Positions 28,567-38,168 of a stretch of DNA of 64,000 nucleotides are shown here, piece after piece. Positions within the stretch are counted from its first letter, which is position 1; each line of letters starts with the position of its first letter. Position numbers and translations under genes: made by a program. The stretch is from Planctomycetota bacterium. Its GTDB lineage: Bacteria > Planctomycetota > B15-G4. The notes below the pieces were generated by a model. It worked only from the letters and a program-made list of their open reading frames with translations. It did no database searches and was not told the DNA's origin. The stretch spans positions 456,665 to 520,664 of the forward strand of contig BQJR01000002.1 in NCBI GenBank assembly GCA_021604805.1. Reading direction: 5' to 3'.

Positions 28567-31296
28567 GTGAACGCGCCCGACGACGTGCCCGAGCACCGCG
28601 CGAGCACGCGCGCGAGCGATGCCCATTCGCCCGCGAGCTCCTCCGCGAGTTCGCCAGCGAGCGACTCCTCGCCACGACGACGCCGCCTCCCGCGCGGCTG
28701 CCTGAGCGTTCCGCTCGCGCTCTGGGTGCTCGCCGCGTGCGCCAGCTTCGCGTGGCGCGCTGCGTCGCCCGCGCCCCCACCCGACCTTCCACCCGACGCC
28801 TTGGTCGCGGAGATCCCCGAGCACGACGCGGGCGCACTCACCGGTCGCACGCTGCGCGTGAGCTACTACGAGTCGGGCACGCGCGACGAGCGTCCCACAC
28901 TCGTGTTGATCCACGGCAGTCCCGGCAGCGGCGACAACTTCGCGCGCCTGCTCACGCCACTGGGGCAACACTTCCACGTGATCGCGCCCGACCTCCCGGG
29001 CTTCGGTGCGTCGAGCCGTCAGCCGGCCGACCTCTCACTGGCGGCGCACGGCCACGACCTGCTCGAGTTGCTCGACGCGCTGCACATCGAACGCGCGCAC
29101 CTCGTGGGTTTCTCGATGGGCGGCGGCCCCGCCCTCGAGCTCTACGACGAAGCGCCCGAACGCGTGGCCTCACTCACCCTGCTGGCTTCACTCGGCGTGC
29201 AGGAACTCGAGTGGCTCGGCGACTACCGCCTGAATCACGCGCTGCACGGCAGCGTGTTGCTGCTCGCGCGCGCCGCCGACCTGCTCATCCCGCACTTCGG
29301 CGCCAGCGACGGTTTCGACACCACCATCGCCTTCGCGCGCAACTTCTACGAGAGCGACCAGCGCCCGCTGCGCGCGCTGCTCGAGCGCTTCGAAGCACCG
29401 ATGCTGATCGTGCACGGCGCCAACGACCCGCTCGTGCCCATGGCCGCCGCGCTCGAACACGAACGCATCGTGCCCCAGAGCCAGCTCGTGCAACCGACCA
29501 CGCGCGACGATCACTTCTTCGTGTTCGACGACGCCGCCTCCGCCGAAGTCGCCGCCGAGATCACGCGCTTCGTGCGCGCCGTGAACGCCGACCGCGCGCC
29601 GCGGCGCGCCGACGCGAGCGCCGACCGCGTGGCCGCCGCCGCGCGCCCCTTCGACCCCGCCGACGCGCCACCCGCCAGCGGCGGCTTCCTCGTGGCGCTC
29701 GTGCTGATCCTCGCGTTCTCCACGCTCGTCAGCGAAGACCTCACCTGCATCGCGGCGGGCTTGATGGTCGCCTCGGGGAACATCGCCTACCTGCCCGCGG
29801 CGGCGGCGTGTTTCGTCGGGATCTTCGTGGGCGACATGCTCTTGTTCCTCGCAGGGCGCGTGCTCGGTCGCGCCGCCGTGCGTCGCGCGCCCTTGCGCTG
29901 GTTGATCACGCCCAACGCACTCGAACGCAGCGCACGCTGGTTCGCGCGTCGCGGCCCGCACGTGATCCTGTTGAGTCGTTTCCTGCCCGGCATGCGCCTC
30001 CCGACCTACGTGGCCGCGGGCGTGATCGGCACCAAGCTGCTCTGGTTCGCCGCGTGGTTCGCGCTCGCCGGCCTGCTCTGGACGCCCGCACTCGTGGCCC
30101 TCTCGAGCGTGGCGGGCGCGCGCATGCTGGCCACGTTCAGTTGGATCGAGTCGAACCCGTGGCTGGGTTTCGGCGTGGTGCTCGGCTCGCTCACCTTGAT
30201 CCTGCGCGTGCTCGTGCCGCTGTGCACGCACCGCGGGCGTCGCTTGCTCCTCGGCTCCTGGAAACACTGGACGCGCTGGGAGTTCTGGCCGCCGTGGATG
30301 TTCTACCCGCCGGTGATCGTGTGGGTCGCGTGGCTCGCGCTGCGTCACCGCGGCTTGCTGCTCGTGACCGCGGTGAACCCGGCGATCCCCACCGGCGGCT
30401 TCCTCGGTGAATCCAAGGGCGACATCCTCGAGCTGTTGCGCGACGGCGGCGCCGCCTTGCCCGCCCACCTGCGCTTGCCCGCCGACATGCCGCTCGGCGA
30501 ACGTCGCGCCGCACTGCAAGCCTTCCGAAGCACGCACACGCTCGACCTCCCCCTCGTGGTGAAACCCGACGCCGGCCAACGCGGTCTCGGCGTGAACATC
30601 CTGCGCGACGAACAAGCGCTGCAGGCGGCGCTCACCCCACCGGTGGAACTCATGGTGCAAGAGTTCGTGAGTGGCCCCGAGTTCGGCGTGTTCTGGATCC
30701 GCGAGCCCGGCGCGCCGCGCGGTGAGATCTTCTCGATCACCGAGAAGCGCATGCCGAGTGTGACGGGCGACGGCGAGCGCACGCTCGAACACCTCGTGCT
30801 CGACGACCCGCGCGCCGTGGCCATGGCCGCCACCTATCTCGATCGACTCAGCCCGCGCCTCGACGACGTGCCCGCCGCGGGCGAAGAGATCGCGCTGGCC
30901 GAGATCGGCACGCACTGCCTCGGCGCGATCTTCCTCGACGGCGCCGAACTCAACTCCCCCGAGCTCGCCGCCGCCATCGACGCCCTCGCGCTCCCACTCG
31001 ACGGCTTCCACTTCGGCCGCTTCGACCTGCGCGCGCCGAGCCGCGAACACTTCCGTCGCGGGGAGGGGCTGCGCGTGATGGAACTCAACGGTCTCACCTC
31101 GGAAGCCACGCACATCTACGACGCGAAGCACGGCTTGCTGCACGCCTACGCGGTGCTCTTCCGTCAGTGGCGCCGAGCCTTCGAGGTCGCGTCGGCGCAG
31201 CGCGCGCGCGGCGTGCCACCGACCACCTGGCGTGAACTCTTCAGCGCCTGCTTCGGCTTCCTCCGCGGTCGACGCCGCGCCGCGCGCGCCGACTGA
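28567..31296 (+). CDS. alpha/beta-hydrolase - DedA/VTT - ATP-grasp triple fusion
   Basis: A 909-residue protein with three parts. After a Ser/Ala-rich tail and one TM helix (about 46-64), residues 95-340 are an alpha/beta-hydrolase with HGSPGS, nucleophile elbow GFSMGG (Ser183), Asp287 in GANDPLVP and His316 in RDDHFF. Residues about 373-560 are a polytopic DedA/VTT (SNARE-associated) domain with LSRFLPGMRLPTYVAAG. Residues about 590-870 look like an ATP-grasp ligase with VVKPDAGQRGLGV, MVQEFVSGPEF, FGRFDLRAP and MELNGLTSE. All active-site sets look intact. It closes the OlsBA operon, suggesting amide or ester formation and hydrolysis on a lipid plus lipid movement. The start is uncertain: GTG 28567 or TTG 28522. 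Confidence 0.83.
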   Translation: MNAPDDVPEHRASTRASDAHSPASSSASSPASDSSPRRRRLPRGCLSVPLALWVLAACASFAWRAASPAPPPDLPPDALVAEIPEHDAGALTGRTLRVSYYESGTRDERPTLVLIHGSPGSGDNFARLLTPLGQHFHVIAPDLPGFGASSRQPADLSLAAHGHDLLELLDALHIERAHLVGFSMGGGPALELYDEAPERVASLTLLASLGVQELEWLGDYRLNHALHGSVLLLARAADLLIPHFGASDGFDTTIAFARNFYESDQRPLRALLERFEAPMLIVHGANDPLVPMAAALEHERIVPQSQLVQPTTRDDHFFVFDDAASAEVAAEITRFVRAVNADRAPRRADASADRVAAAARPFDPADAPPASGGFLVALVLILAFSTLVSEDLTCIAAGLMVASGNIAYLPAAAACFVGIFVGDMLLFLAGRVLGRAAVRRAPLRWLITPNALERSARWFARRGPHVILLSRFLPGMRLPTYVAAGVIGTKLLWFAAWFALAGLLWTPALVALSSVAGARMLATFSWIESNPWLGFGVVLGSLTLILRVLVPLCTHRGRRLLLGSWKHWTRWEFWPPWMFYPPVIVWVAWLALRHRGLLLVTAVNPAIPTGGFLGESKGDILELLRDGGAALPAHLRLPADMPLGERRAALQAFRSTHTLDLPLVVKPDAGQRGLGVNILRDEQALQAALTPPVELMVQEFVSGPEFGVFWIREPGAPRGEIFSITEKRMPSVTGDGERTLEHLVLDDPRAVAMAATYLDRLSPRLDDVPAAGEEIALAEIGTHCLGAIFLDGAELNSPELAAAIDALALPLDGFHFGRFDLRAPSREHFRRGEGLRVMELNGLTSEATHIYDAKHGLLHAYAVLFRQWRRAFEVASAQRARGVPPTTWRELFSACFGFLRGRRRAARAD

Positions 31297-31306
31297 AGCG
31301 CTCCCT

Positions 31307-32713
31307 TCAGCGCGACTCGGAGTCGCTCGCGCTCTCGTCGTCGTCCTCGATCCAGGTCGGCGTGGTGTCGGACGTCAGCAAGAGCTGCAGACCCTTCAGG
31401 CCGCTCAGCGCGCAACGCTCCATGTGCTCGTAGTCGAGCGTGTCGGCTTCGTCGCCGACCTTGTGGTAGTTCTCGTTCGCGCCGCCGCTGCTGAGCGTGT
31501 GAGCGATGACGCCGCGCTCAGCGAAGGGGTAGTTGTCGGAGCGGCGGAACAGGTTGAGGCGCGGACGCGGGTCGTCGACAACGGGCACGACCTCGGCGAG
31601 CATCGCGCGCAAGCTGCTGAGTTCGCCACCGGTGAGGAACATCTCGGCCCCGTCTTCGAGCACCGGATCGGGTTCGCCGAGCATCTCCAGGTTCAACACG
31701 GCCACGATCTTCTCGAGCGGCACGGGGCAGTTCGCGGCGAGGTAGCGGCTGCCCACGAGCCCCATCTCCTCGGCGGTGAGCGCGGCGAACAACAGGTTGC
31801 GGCGCGGGCGCTCTTCGGCGGCCCCCAACACGCGCGCCCACTCGAGCATCACGGCCACACCCGCGGCGTTGTCGTTGGCGCCGTTGAACACCAGGTCGGC
31901 GTCGGGTTGCGTGGCATCGAAGGGACGCGTGCCGATGTGGTCGTAGTGCGCCGAGACCACCACCCACTCGTCGGTGCTCTCGGCGGCGGGCAAGACGGCC
32001 AACACGTTGCTCGCCGCGCGTCCGGCGTCGAGCATCACGTTCAGCTCCAGCGACGTGGCGCGCTTCGAACGCACGGCTTCGAGCGCACCGCCGCGCAACC
32101 AGAAACGCGCCGACGCGCCCGCCTCACTCCCGACGAAGTCCGGCAAGGGCGCGGCTTCACCGGGCTCGTCGCCGTAAGCGAGCAGCAGGGCGGCCCAACC
32201 CTCGCCGCCCTGCGGCAACTCGGTGGCCAGTCGCCAACTCGCGCCGGGGTCTGCGCCGGCCAACAACAACACGCGTTCGCTCGACGGCGTGGGGAGATCG
32301 TCGGCAGAGGTCGCCACCACGATGTCGAAGCGCCCTGAAACCGGCGCCATCTGGATCGCGCGCAGATCCTGTCCGTAGACGAGCTCGAGTTCGCCGGCCT
32401 CGCTGTGCAGCGCGGCGCGCAGGCCGCCCACCTTGTGACCGCGCACGCCGATGTCTTGCAGCCAGCCTTGCGACTCGGACACCGGCTGCAAGCCCGCTGC
32501 ACGGAACTTGCCCACGAGATACTTCGCGGCTTGGTACTCGCCCACGCTGCCGGCGCGGCGGCCTTGGAGCGCGTCGCTGGCGAGGAAGTCCACGTGCGCG
32601 CGCAGGGCGGCGGCGCTCATCGCGGGCGCGTCGCCCTCCGAGGGAGCCGCCCACCCCGGCGAGGTGAACAGGGACGTAGCGAGCAGCAGCGAGACAGCGA
32701 AGGAAGCGTTCAT
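31307..32713 (-). CDS. secreted M28-family zinc aminopeptidase
   Basis: A 468-residue exported metallopeptidase with a signal peptide (MNASFAVSLLLATSLFTSPG). An inserted apical/PA-like region (about 100-240) precedes the M28 core. Zinc-site landmarks follow the family order: SAHYDHIG, NGANDNAAGVAVMLEWAR, ALTAEEMGLVGSRYLA (Glu-Glu), LNLEMLG and SGGANENYHKVGDEADT with the last histidine. It probably trims peptides in the periplasm or outside the cell. The ATG at 32713 has no ribosome site, and a TACGCT box lies 6 nt before it, so a leaderless mRNA is predicted. It converges with the triple-fusion gene across a 10-nt gap. Confidence 0.88.
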   Translation of the reverse strand: MNASFAVSLLLATSLFTSPGWAAPSEGDAPAMSAAALRAHVDFLASDALQGRRAGSVGEYQAAKYLVGKFRAAGLQPVSESQGWLQDIGVRGHKVGGLRAALHSEAGELELVYGQDLRAIQMAPVSGRFDIVVATSADDLPTPSSERVLLLAGADPGASWRLATELPQGGEGWAALLLAYGDEPGEAAPLPDFVGSEAGASARFWLRGGALEAVRSKRATSLELNVMLDAGRAASNVLAVLPAAESTDEWVVVSAHYDHIGTRPFDATQPDADLVFNGANDNAAGVAVMLEWARVLGAAEERPRRNLLFAALTAEEMGLVGSRYLAANCPVPLEKIVAVLNLEMLGEPDPVLEDGAEMFLTGGELSSLRAMLAEVVPVVDDPRPRLNLFRRSDNYPFAERGVIAHTLSSGGANENYHKVGDEADTLDYEHMERCALSGLKGLQLLLTSDTTPTWIEDDDESASDSESR

Positions 32714-32719
32714 CCCGCG

Positions 32720-32725
32720 AGCGTA
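32720..32725 (-). promoter_or_regulatory. -10 box (TACGCT), predicted leaderless start for the M28 peptidase
   Basis: Reverse-strand TACGCT, then six bases, then the ATG at 32713. The geometry places the transcription start on the first base of the start codon. It lies in the short gap after the BtuF-like gene. Confidence 0.5.
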
Positions 32726-32739
32726 GCAGGCGCAGCGCT

Positions 32740-33666
32740 TCAGAGCTGCTGCACGGCCGCCGCGTGGCGCTCCACGAGCTCGGGGAAGGCCGCAGGATGC
32801 AGACACGCTGCGAGGATCTCGGCCGACTCCACGAGTCGCGGGCCCGGGCGGTTGAAGTACGCGTTGCCGTCGCTGAGGAACACGCGGCCGTGGCGCACGG
32901 CGGGCCAGTCGCGCTGCATGAGCTTCGCGCGGATCACGTGGAGCTCCTGATTCGAACGCGCCAGGTCGAAACCACAGGGTTTCACCAACACCACGTCGGG
33001 CGCGAGTTCATCGAGTTCGGCATCGCTGAGCGTGGGCGCGGGCTCGCCGGTGGTCGCGCAGAGTGCTCGGCCGCCCGCGATCTCCACGAGCTGCGGCATC
33101 CAGGTGCCGCCCACCATCAAGGGCTCGACCCATTCCACCGTGAGCACGCTCGGGCGCGTGTCGAGCTGGGCGCTGCGCGCGGCCAGCGCGTCGAGGCGCG
33201 CTTGCAGTCCGGCCACCACGTCGTGGGCACGTTGCTCGCGACCGGTGGCGGCGCCCACGCGGCGCAAGTCCTCGAGCACGTGTTCGAGACGCGTCGGACG
33301 CAGACTCAGGATCTGCGTGTCGTCGCAGGCCAGGCGCTGCGTGGCGGCGAGCACGTCGTCGAAGGACACGGCGCACACGTCGCAGAGATCCTGCGTGACG
33401 ATCAGCGTGGGCGCCAACTCACCCAGCGCGACCTCATCGATCTCGTACACGGCGAGCACGTCGCGCAACATCTCGCGCACGTTGCGATCGATCTCCGCGC
33501 TGCTCGGCGGCAGCGACACGCGGCTGCGCGTGAGTGTGGGACGATCCGCGATCGAGGCCGGGAAGTCACACTCGTGCGAGCGCCCCACGAGCTGCTCTTC
33601 GAGCCCCAACGCGCACACGATCTCGGTGGACGACGGCAACAGACTCACGATACGCAGCGCGCTCAA
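32740..33666 (-). CDS. BtuF-like cobalamin/metal-chelate-binding domain protein without signal peptide
   Basis: A 308-residue helical-backbone binding protein of the BtuF/FhuD type (IVSLLPSSTEIVCALGLEEQ, then LVGRSHECDFP at the N-terminus). It carries LIVTQDLCDVCAVS and a C-terminal lobe with PDVVLVKPCGFDL. With the TTG start at 33666 it begins directly at the fold and has no signal sequence, so it may be cytoplasmic or act without an ABC partner; no permease is nearby. The TTGA overlap with the rhodanese stop and a GGAG about 10 nt before support this start. Two cysteines (CDVC) might contact a ligand. The ligand is not determined. Confidence 0.75.
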   Translation of the reverse strand: MSALRIVSLLPSSTEIVCALGLEEQLVGRSHECDFPASIADRPTLTRSRVSLPPSSAEIDRNVREMLRDVLAVYEIDEVALGELAPTLIVTQDLCDVCAVSFDDVLAATQRLACDDTQILSLRPTRLEHVLEDLRRVGAATGREQRAHDVVAGLQARLDALAARSAQLDTRPSVLTVEWVEPLMVGGTWMPQLVEIAGGRALCATTGEPAPTLSDAELDELAPDVVLVKPCGFDLARSNQELHVIRAKLMQRDWPAVRHGRVFLSDGNAYFNRPGPRLVESAEILAACLHPAAFPELVERHAAAVQQL

Positions 33667-34298
33667 GGCTTGGGCTCCAAGACCACTTCGTGATCGGTGG
33701 GCAAGCTCGACGCCCAATCCTTGTTGTAGGTGTGCACGCGCTTGGTGGCGCGCCCGTCCGGATCGAGGATCGTGCGACCGGCCGCCACCCACGCGAAGAG
33801 GCCGCCTTCCAAGTTGTAGGCCTCCACGCCCTTGGCACGCAGCGCCTGGGTGAAGCGCGCCGAACGCCAACCCGCCGCGCAACTCACGACCACGGGGCCG
33901 CTCGGTGGCGCGTCGAGCAAGGCTTGGCGCGCGTGTTCGTCGGCGAGCAAGTGCGCGCTCGGGATGCTGCTCACCGAGGCTTCGGCGCTGGTGCGCACGT
34001 CGAAGAGCACGGTGCCTTCGGGCAGCGCGTCGAAGGCCAGCACGGAAACCGTGGGCACGTCGAACTCGCGCTCGGCGCGCTTCACGATCGCGAGCAGGTC
34101 GGCGGGCCAGCGGGCGCGCGCGGCGGCGACCTCTTCGGGTGAGACGCTCTGGAGCGCGGCCGCGTGCAGGGTGGCGTCGTCACCGGGCACTGCAGGCACG
34201 GCGCTGTGCACGTCGTGCTCGGCATCGGGCTCCGTGCACGCCCCCACCAAGCCCAGGGCCCCGCACACGATGCCGCGGAAGAACGCGCGCACGTTCAA
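33663..34298 (-). CDS. rhodanese-domain lipoprotein
   Basis: A 211-residue protein starting at TTG 34298 in a TTGA overlap with the previous stop. The N-terminus is a lipoprotein signal (LVGAC, cysteine 21), followed by a spacer and a rhodanese fold. Landmarks are VLFDVRTSAEASVSSIPSAH, the active loop VVVSCAAGWRSARF with the persulfide cysteine, and AYNLEGGLFAWVAAG. It probably handles sulfane sulfur or acts as a thiol relay at the envelope. It sits between a small membrane protein and a BtuF-like protein in one three-gene operon. Its substrate is unknown. Confidence 0.82.
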   Translation of the reverse strand: MNVRAFFRGIVCGALGLVGACTEPDAEHDVHSAVPAVPGDDATLHAAALQSVSPEEVAAARARWPADLLAIVKRAEREFDVPTVSVLAFDALPEGTVLFDVRTSAEASVSSIPSAHLLADEHARQALLDAPPSGPVVVSCAAGWRSARFTQALRAKGVEAYNLEGGLFAWVAAGRTILDPDGRATKRVHTYNKDWASSLPTDHEVVLEPKP

Positions 34299-34435
34299 TC
34301 GTCGCGGTACGGGAAGGCGTCGGTCGGGACGTCGGCCTCGGTGAGCGCGAGCCAAGCCAGCAGCCCCAACACGATCAAGATCGGCAGGATCCAGGCGAGT
34401 TTGTTCTCGGCGTAGTACGCGAAGAGTTTGTTCAT
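34295..34435 (-). CDS. small membrane protein, DUF5989-like (46 residues)
   Basis: A 46-residue protein with a short amphipathic start (MNKLFAYYAENK), one TM helix (about 14-33) and an acidic tail ending PYRDD. Size and pattern resemble DUF5989 proteins, which are often found beside SGNH-type hydrolases and SxtJ proteins; an SGNH-type gene lies just upstream here. The ATG at 34435 follows CGGAGC at good spacing. The stop overlaps the rhodanese TTG by 4 nt. A longer in-frame reading begins upstream but has no ribosome site. Confidence 0.65.
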   Translation of the reverse strand: MNKLFAYYAENKLAWILPILIVLGLLAWLALTEADVPTDAFPYRDD

Positions 34436-34499
34436 GACGAGCTCCGGCCGACGCGCAGTGCCTTCGTGCGCGACCGTGACAGGGGGCGTGAAGCTCCGC

Positions 34500-34505
34500 A
34501 GTCTA
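34500..34505 (-). promoter_or_regulatory. -10 box (TAGACT) upstream of the DUF5989-rhodanese-BtuF operon
   Basis: Reverse-strand TAGACT located 64 nt before the ATG at 34435. It would give a leader of about 58 nt that includes the GGAG ribosome site. The hexamer is identical to those of the CDO-like and SGNH-type genes. Confidence 0.4.
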
Positions 34506-34593
34506 GCACCACGACATGGCCGCGATGACGAGAGCGTCGCGGGCGACGGCAGCACGCGCGCGCGACGCTTCGCGCGACGCCTCGCGCGACGAC

Positions 34594-34631
34594 TTCAGGG
34601 CGCGAGCATCGGTTCAGGGCGCGAGCATCGG
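34594..34631. repeat. 19-bp perfect tandem duplication at the end of the SGNH-type gene
   Basis: The 19-mer TTCAGGGCGCGAGCATCGG occurs at 34594-34612 and again at 34613-34631 with no spacer. On the reverse strand it contains the last codons and the TGA of the SGNH-type gene, so the coding end and stop have been copied once beyond the present stop. Confidence 0.9.
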
Positions 34632-36179
34632 GAGCAAGCGCTCGGCGAAGTCGGCCATCAGGATCGCGCGCGCGCCGGGTTGCAGGTGGCAGTGGTCCAT
34701 GGTGGCTTCGTAGCCGATCAGACCGTCGGGATGACGTTCGCGGAAGAGTGCGTCCACGTCGAAGAAGCTGACCTCGGGGTGCTCGCCGGCCACGCGTCGC
34801 ACGCGCCCGTTCGTGCTGTCGTTGCCGCTGCGTGGCGCGCGGTCGCGGGCGGCAGCGAGCGCGAAGGCTTCGGCGGCGGCGCGACCGTCGCCCGACAACC
34901 AGAGCAGCATGCCGCGATCGAAGAGCGCGTTGGGGTTGTCGGGGTCGAGCTCGAAGAGTTCCTCGGAGAGCGCGCGCGCAGCCTCCAAGTTGCTGCGCTC
35001 GACGTCGCTCAGCTCGCGCGCCTGGAAGCGTTCGATGCTGGCGATCACTTGCACGACGTCGTCGTCCCACGCGCGCGGGTCGGGCCAGTGCGCGCCGTTC
35101 ACCGAGGCCGACTTGGTGTTGCCGCCCATCGCCGCCGTGAAGCCCAAGGGGCCGAGCAGCGTACGCAACTGCGGCGCGTGGTCGGCGGCCTGCTCACCCG
35201 TGTACCAAGCGCGCGCCCAGAGCCGCGTGGGCGGACGCAAGTGCTCGCGGAAGCGCTCCGGGATCGCCTGCAAGACCTCGCCTCGCAACGTCGCGGCGCG
35301 CGCGCGTTGCGCCTCGCTCAAAGCAGGATCCGGCGACGACTCGTAGGGCGGCGAGAGCATGTTGCTGACCACGGTGCAGAGCAGCAGCGGCACGTCGGCC
35401 TCAGCCGCCAACGCGACCATGCGACGCAAGTTCTGTTCGTAGGCGTCGAAGTAGCGCTCGGTCTGCTCGCGCGCGATGCCCGCGAAGGCCTGGCTCGCGG
35501 GATCGATCGCTTCGGGCGCACTCGGCAAGCTGCGACGTGCCGACGCGAGCACGCGGAACAAGCGCGTGTTTGCCAAGGTGTTGCGCACGCTCGCGAACAC
35601 GTCGCGCTCGGCGAGACCCTCGAGCTCCATCGCGAAGCCGCGCTCGATGAACTCGTTGTGCCCCGAGTAGAGCACGAAGACATCGGGACGCAGCACGCGC
35701 GCCTGGCGCATCAGGATCGACACGCGCTCGCTGGCGTAGCCTTCGCGACCGAGGTTGATCACCTCGACCTCGCGCGCGTCGCCACTCGCGTTGAGCAACT
35801 CTTCGAGGCGTCGACGCAGCAACATCTCGGGGAAGAACTGCACGTTGCTGCCGCCCAGCAAGATCACGCGCGCCACGTCGTCGCACTTGGGCGGGATGCG
35901 TTGGTCGGCGCCGCCGTCGCCGAAGAGCTGCGTGCGCCAGCCGCCCGGGACCTCGGGATCGGGCACCAGATAAGGAGCGTCGGGGTCGAAGCCGCGACTC
36001 AGCGGCAGCGCGCTCGGTGGCGCGCCGACATCCAGCACCACGAAGGCCAACTCCACGCCGCCCACGAGCAGCAGCAACGGGACCAGCGCGAGCGCGACAC
36101 GCAGGGGCCAGGGTCGCGCAGCCGACGCGCCCGCCGGCGCGGGTTCGGGCTCGTGTCCGGACGCTTGCTCGCTGCTCAT
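34614..36179 (-). CDS. membrane-anchored SGNH/GDSL-type hydrolase-like protein
   Basis: A 521-residue protein with one TM helix (about 25-50) and a large extracytoplasmic domain. SGNH-like blocks are LLGGSNVQF (Ser block), LYSGHNEFIERG (Gly/Asn block) and the C-terminal DHCHLQPGAR (D-x2-H). A TPR-like helical stretch lies at about 385-430 (LFELDPDNPNALFDRGMLLW). It resembles SGNH proteins that accompany DUF5989/SxtJ genes and may deacylate or acylate an envelope glycan. TAGACT lies 6 nt before the ATG, so a leaderless mRNA is predicted. The gene's tail has been duplicated in tandem. Confidence 0.75.
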   Translation of the reverse strand: MSSEQASGHEPEPAPAGASAARPWPLRVALALVPLLLLVGGVELAFVVLDVGAPPSALPLSRGFDPDAPYLVPDPEVPGGWRTQLFGDGGADQRIPPKCDDVARVILLGGSNVQFFPEMLLRRRLEELLNASGDAREVEVINLGREGYASERVSILMRQARVLRPDVFVLYSGHNEFIERGFAMELEGLAERDVFASVRNTLANTRLFRVLASARRSLPSAPEAIDPASQAFAGIAREQTERYFDAYEQNLRRMVALAAEADVPLLLCTVVSNMLSPPYESSPDPALSEAQRARAATLRGEVLQAIPERFREHLRPPTRLWARAWYTGEQAADHAPQLRTLLGPLGFTAAMGGNTKSASVNGAHWPDPRAWDDDVVQVIASIERFQARELSDVERSNLEAARALSEELFELDPDNPNALFDRGMLLWLSGDGRAAAEAFALAAARDRAPRSGNDSTNGRVRRVAGEHPEVSFFDVDALFRERHPDGLIGYEATMDHCHLQPGARAILMADFAERLLPMLAP

Positions 36180-36185
36180 GGCGGG

Positions 36186-36191
36186 AGTCTA
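36186..36191 (-). promoter_or_regulatory. -10 box (TAGACT), predicted leaderless start for the SGNH-type gene
   Basis: Reverse-strand TAGACT, six bases, then the ATG at 36179. It lies within the 28-nt gap after the ABC-F gene, so the SGNH-type gene appears to be separately transcribed. Confidence 0.55.
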
Positions 36192-36207
36192 CCCGCCCAC
36201 TCGTGGA

Positions 36208-37896
<1,689 letters not shown>

Positions 37897-37995
37897 GGGT
37901 GTGCTCGTGGTGCGGAGTGGGCGCGCGGAACGGGGTGCGCGCGGTGCGGAGGCCGATCCCGACACGCAAAAGGACGCGGCCGGTGAAAGCTGGCG

Positions 37996-38001
37996 ATTGT
38001 A
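37996..38001 (-). promoter_or_regulatory. -10-like box (TACAAT) upstream of ettA
   Basis: Reverse-strand TACAAT, a good match to TATAAT, located 100 nt before the ATG at 37896. It would give a leader of about 93 nt. No clear -35 is seen. Confidence 0.4.
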
Positions 38002-38168
38002 GCCGGGCGGCAGGTCGCGGGGCCAGCTGAGGCCGGAGCTGCGCCTCGCGTTCCAGCGTCCACCTCTGCGGCCCAGCTCCAGCTCGACCGGCACCACTCC
38101 TGCGCGGCCCGGATCAGTCCGCGACGCTCTGGTAGAACGGCCACTCCCCCGCTCGGAGCAGCGCGCCC

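Noticed and set aside
28522..31143. Long antisense and alternative-frame open frames over the triple-fusion gene, including one of about 650 codons
   Set aside because: They have no domain signatures, are rich in Arg, Ala, Gly and His, and reflect the third-position GC bias of the real gene on the other strand. Similar shadows occur over almost every gene in the window.
34436..34593. Repetitive GCGCGACGC-like tract as a CRISPR or regulatory array
   Set aside because: The units are short, irregular and without spacers; it is GC-biased simple sequence next to the real 19-bp duplication.
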